From Qaidamihabitans albus (lineage in GTDB: Bacteria; Actinomycetota; Actinomycetes; Mycobacteriales; Pseudonocardiaceae), in contig NZ_JAEHOB010000010.1 in NCBI RefSeq assembly GCF_016464705.1, forward strand, positions 151,112 to 215,111: 64,000 nt of DNA, read 5' to 3'. Under the pieces are notes generated by a model. The model saw only the letters and a program-made list of their open reading frames with translations. It did not search any database and was not told where the DNA came from. Shown one piece after another: positions 63,887 to 64,000 of the stretch. Within the stretch, counting starts at the first letter, position 1; every line of letters begins with the position of its first letter. The position numbers and the translations under genes are program-made.

Positions 63887-64000
63887 TCAGGTCGGTGGAT
63901 AGAGCGAGTACGAGGGAAAATTGCCGTACAGCCGCTCGCCGGGCGGGCCGACCGTGACGGAGTGCACGAGCAGCTCGCCGCCGACGAATGCACCGCGCCA
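63887..64000 (-). CDS. Partial gene, C-terminus only
   Basis: The last 37 residues of a minus-strand gene that continues past the right edge; they read WRGAFVGGELLVHSVTVG and end SYSLYPPT before a TGA (63887-63889). Convergent with the DUF349 gene. Family not recognised from this fragment; in M. tuberculosis the gene after Rv2731 is the hypothetical Rv2732c, which it may match. Confidence 0.6.
   Translation of the reverse strand, partial: WRGAFVGGELLVHSVTVGPPGERLYGNFPSYSLYPPT

Noticed and set aside
1..64000. tRNA/rRNA genes, CRISPR arrays, insertion sequences or prophage genes
   Set aside because: No cloverleaf-like sequences, spaced direct repeats, transposase or integrase motifs were seen by eye; a dedicated scan was not possible.

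Overview
This is very high-GC actinobacterial DNA with dense gene packing and many ATGA/GTGA start-stop overlaps. Gene content and order point to a mycolic-acid-free or related Pseudonocardiaceae-type actinomycete (Amycolatopsis/Saccharopolyspora-like; inference). Three blocks keep the gene order known from Mycobacterium tuberculosis: the murein/division cluster, the mce4 cholesterol locus (Rv3492c-Rv3506) and the nrdR-lexA-hflX-dapF-miaA block (Rv2718c-Rv2731).

Layout. (1) 1-10149, minus strand: dcw cluster murE-murF-mraY-murD-ftsW-murG-murC-ftsQ (ftsQ runs off the left edge). It makes lipid II and exports/polymerises it at the septum. Its usual upstream genes (mraZ, rsmH, ftsL, ftsI) are absent; murE instead abuts the end of an mce operon across a nested double hairpin. 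(2) 10293-24611, minus strand: a 14-gene steroid locus, ferredoxin-ADH-Hsd4A-like SDR-ALDH-SDR-yrbE4A-yrbE4B-mce4A to F-two Mce-associated genes. Divergently, 24710-28593 holds fadE26-fadE27-fadD17. A perfect match to the KstR operator sits between the two arms, so uptake (Mce4 permease) and side-chain beta-oxidation of sterols are probably co-repressed by KstR. (3) 28646-33405: a GNAT/acyl-CoA-synthetase-like protein acetyltransferase, an AcuC deacetylase and a rhodanese-type sulfurtransferase. (4) 33544-36614: IdeR/DtxR regulator translationally coupled to galactokinase, then galE. (5) 36761-47222: mixed housekeeping and secreted functions: DUF4192 protein, secreted M23 peptidase with a SapA-like tail, secreted X-Pro dipeptidyl-peptidase, membrane serine hydrolase, DUF2293 protein, CBS protein, zinc metallopeptidase, prolyl oligopeptidase, ferritin-like protein. 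(6) 47301-52520: class II ribonucleotide reductase nrdJ and its repressor nrdR, a LysM division-inhibitor-type gene, and lexA, with three SOS boxes between the last two. (7) 52587-63830: secreted propeller-like protein, XRE regulator/SDR pair, hflX, ArsR-type regulator with an MFS-DoxX-methyltransferase set, dapF, miaA, a LigB-like protein and a DUF349 protein. A partial gene lies at the right edge.

The most unusual non-coding signal is a family of four 46-bp palindromes (28568, 38913, 52533, 63831) that all sit 0-12 nt from, or over, a stop codon; one copy encodes the last residues and stop of FadD17. I found no tRNA, rRNA, CRISPR array, phage or transposase gene, and no previously undescribed multi-gene system; the novelty is mainly in the repeat family, the locus junctions and some odd gene starts.
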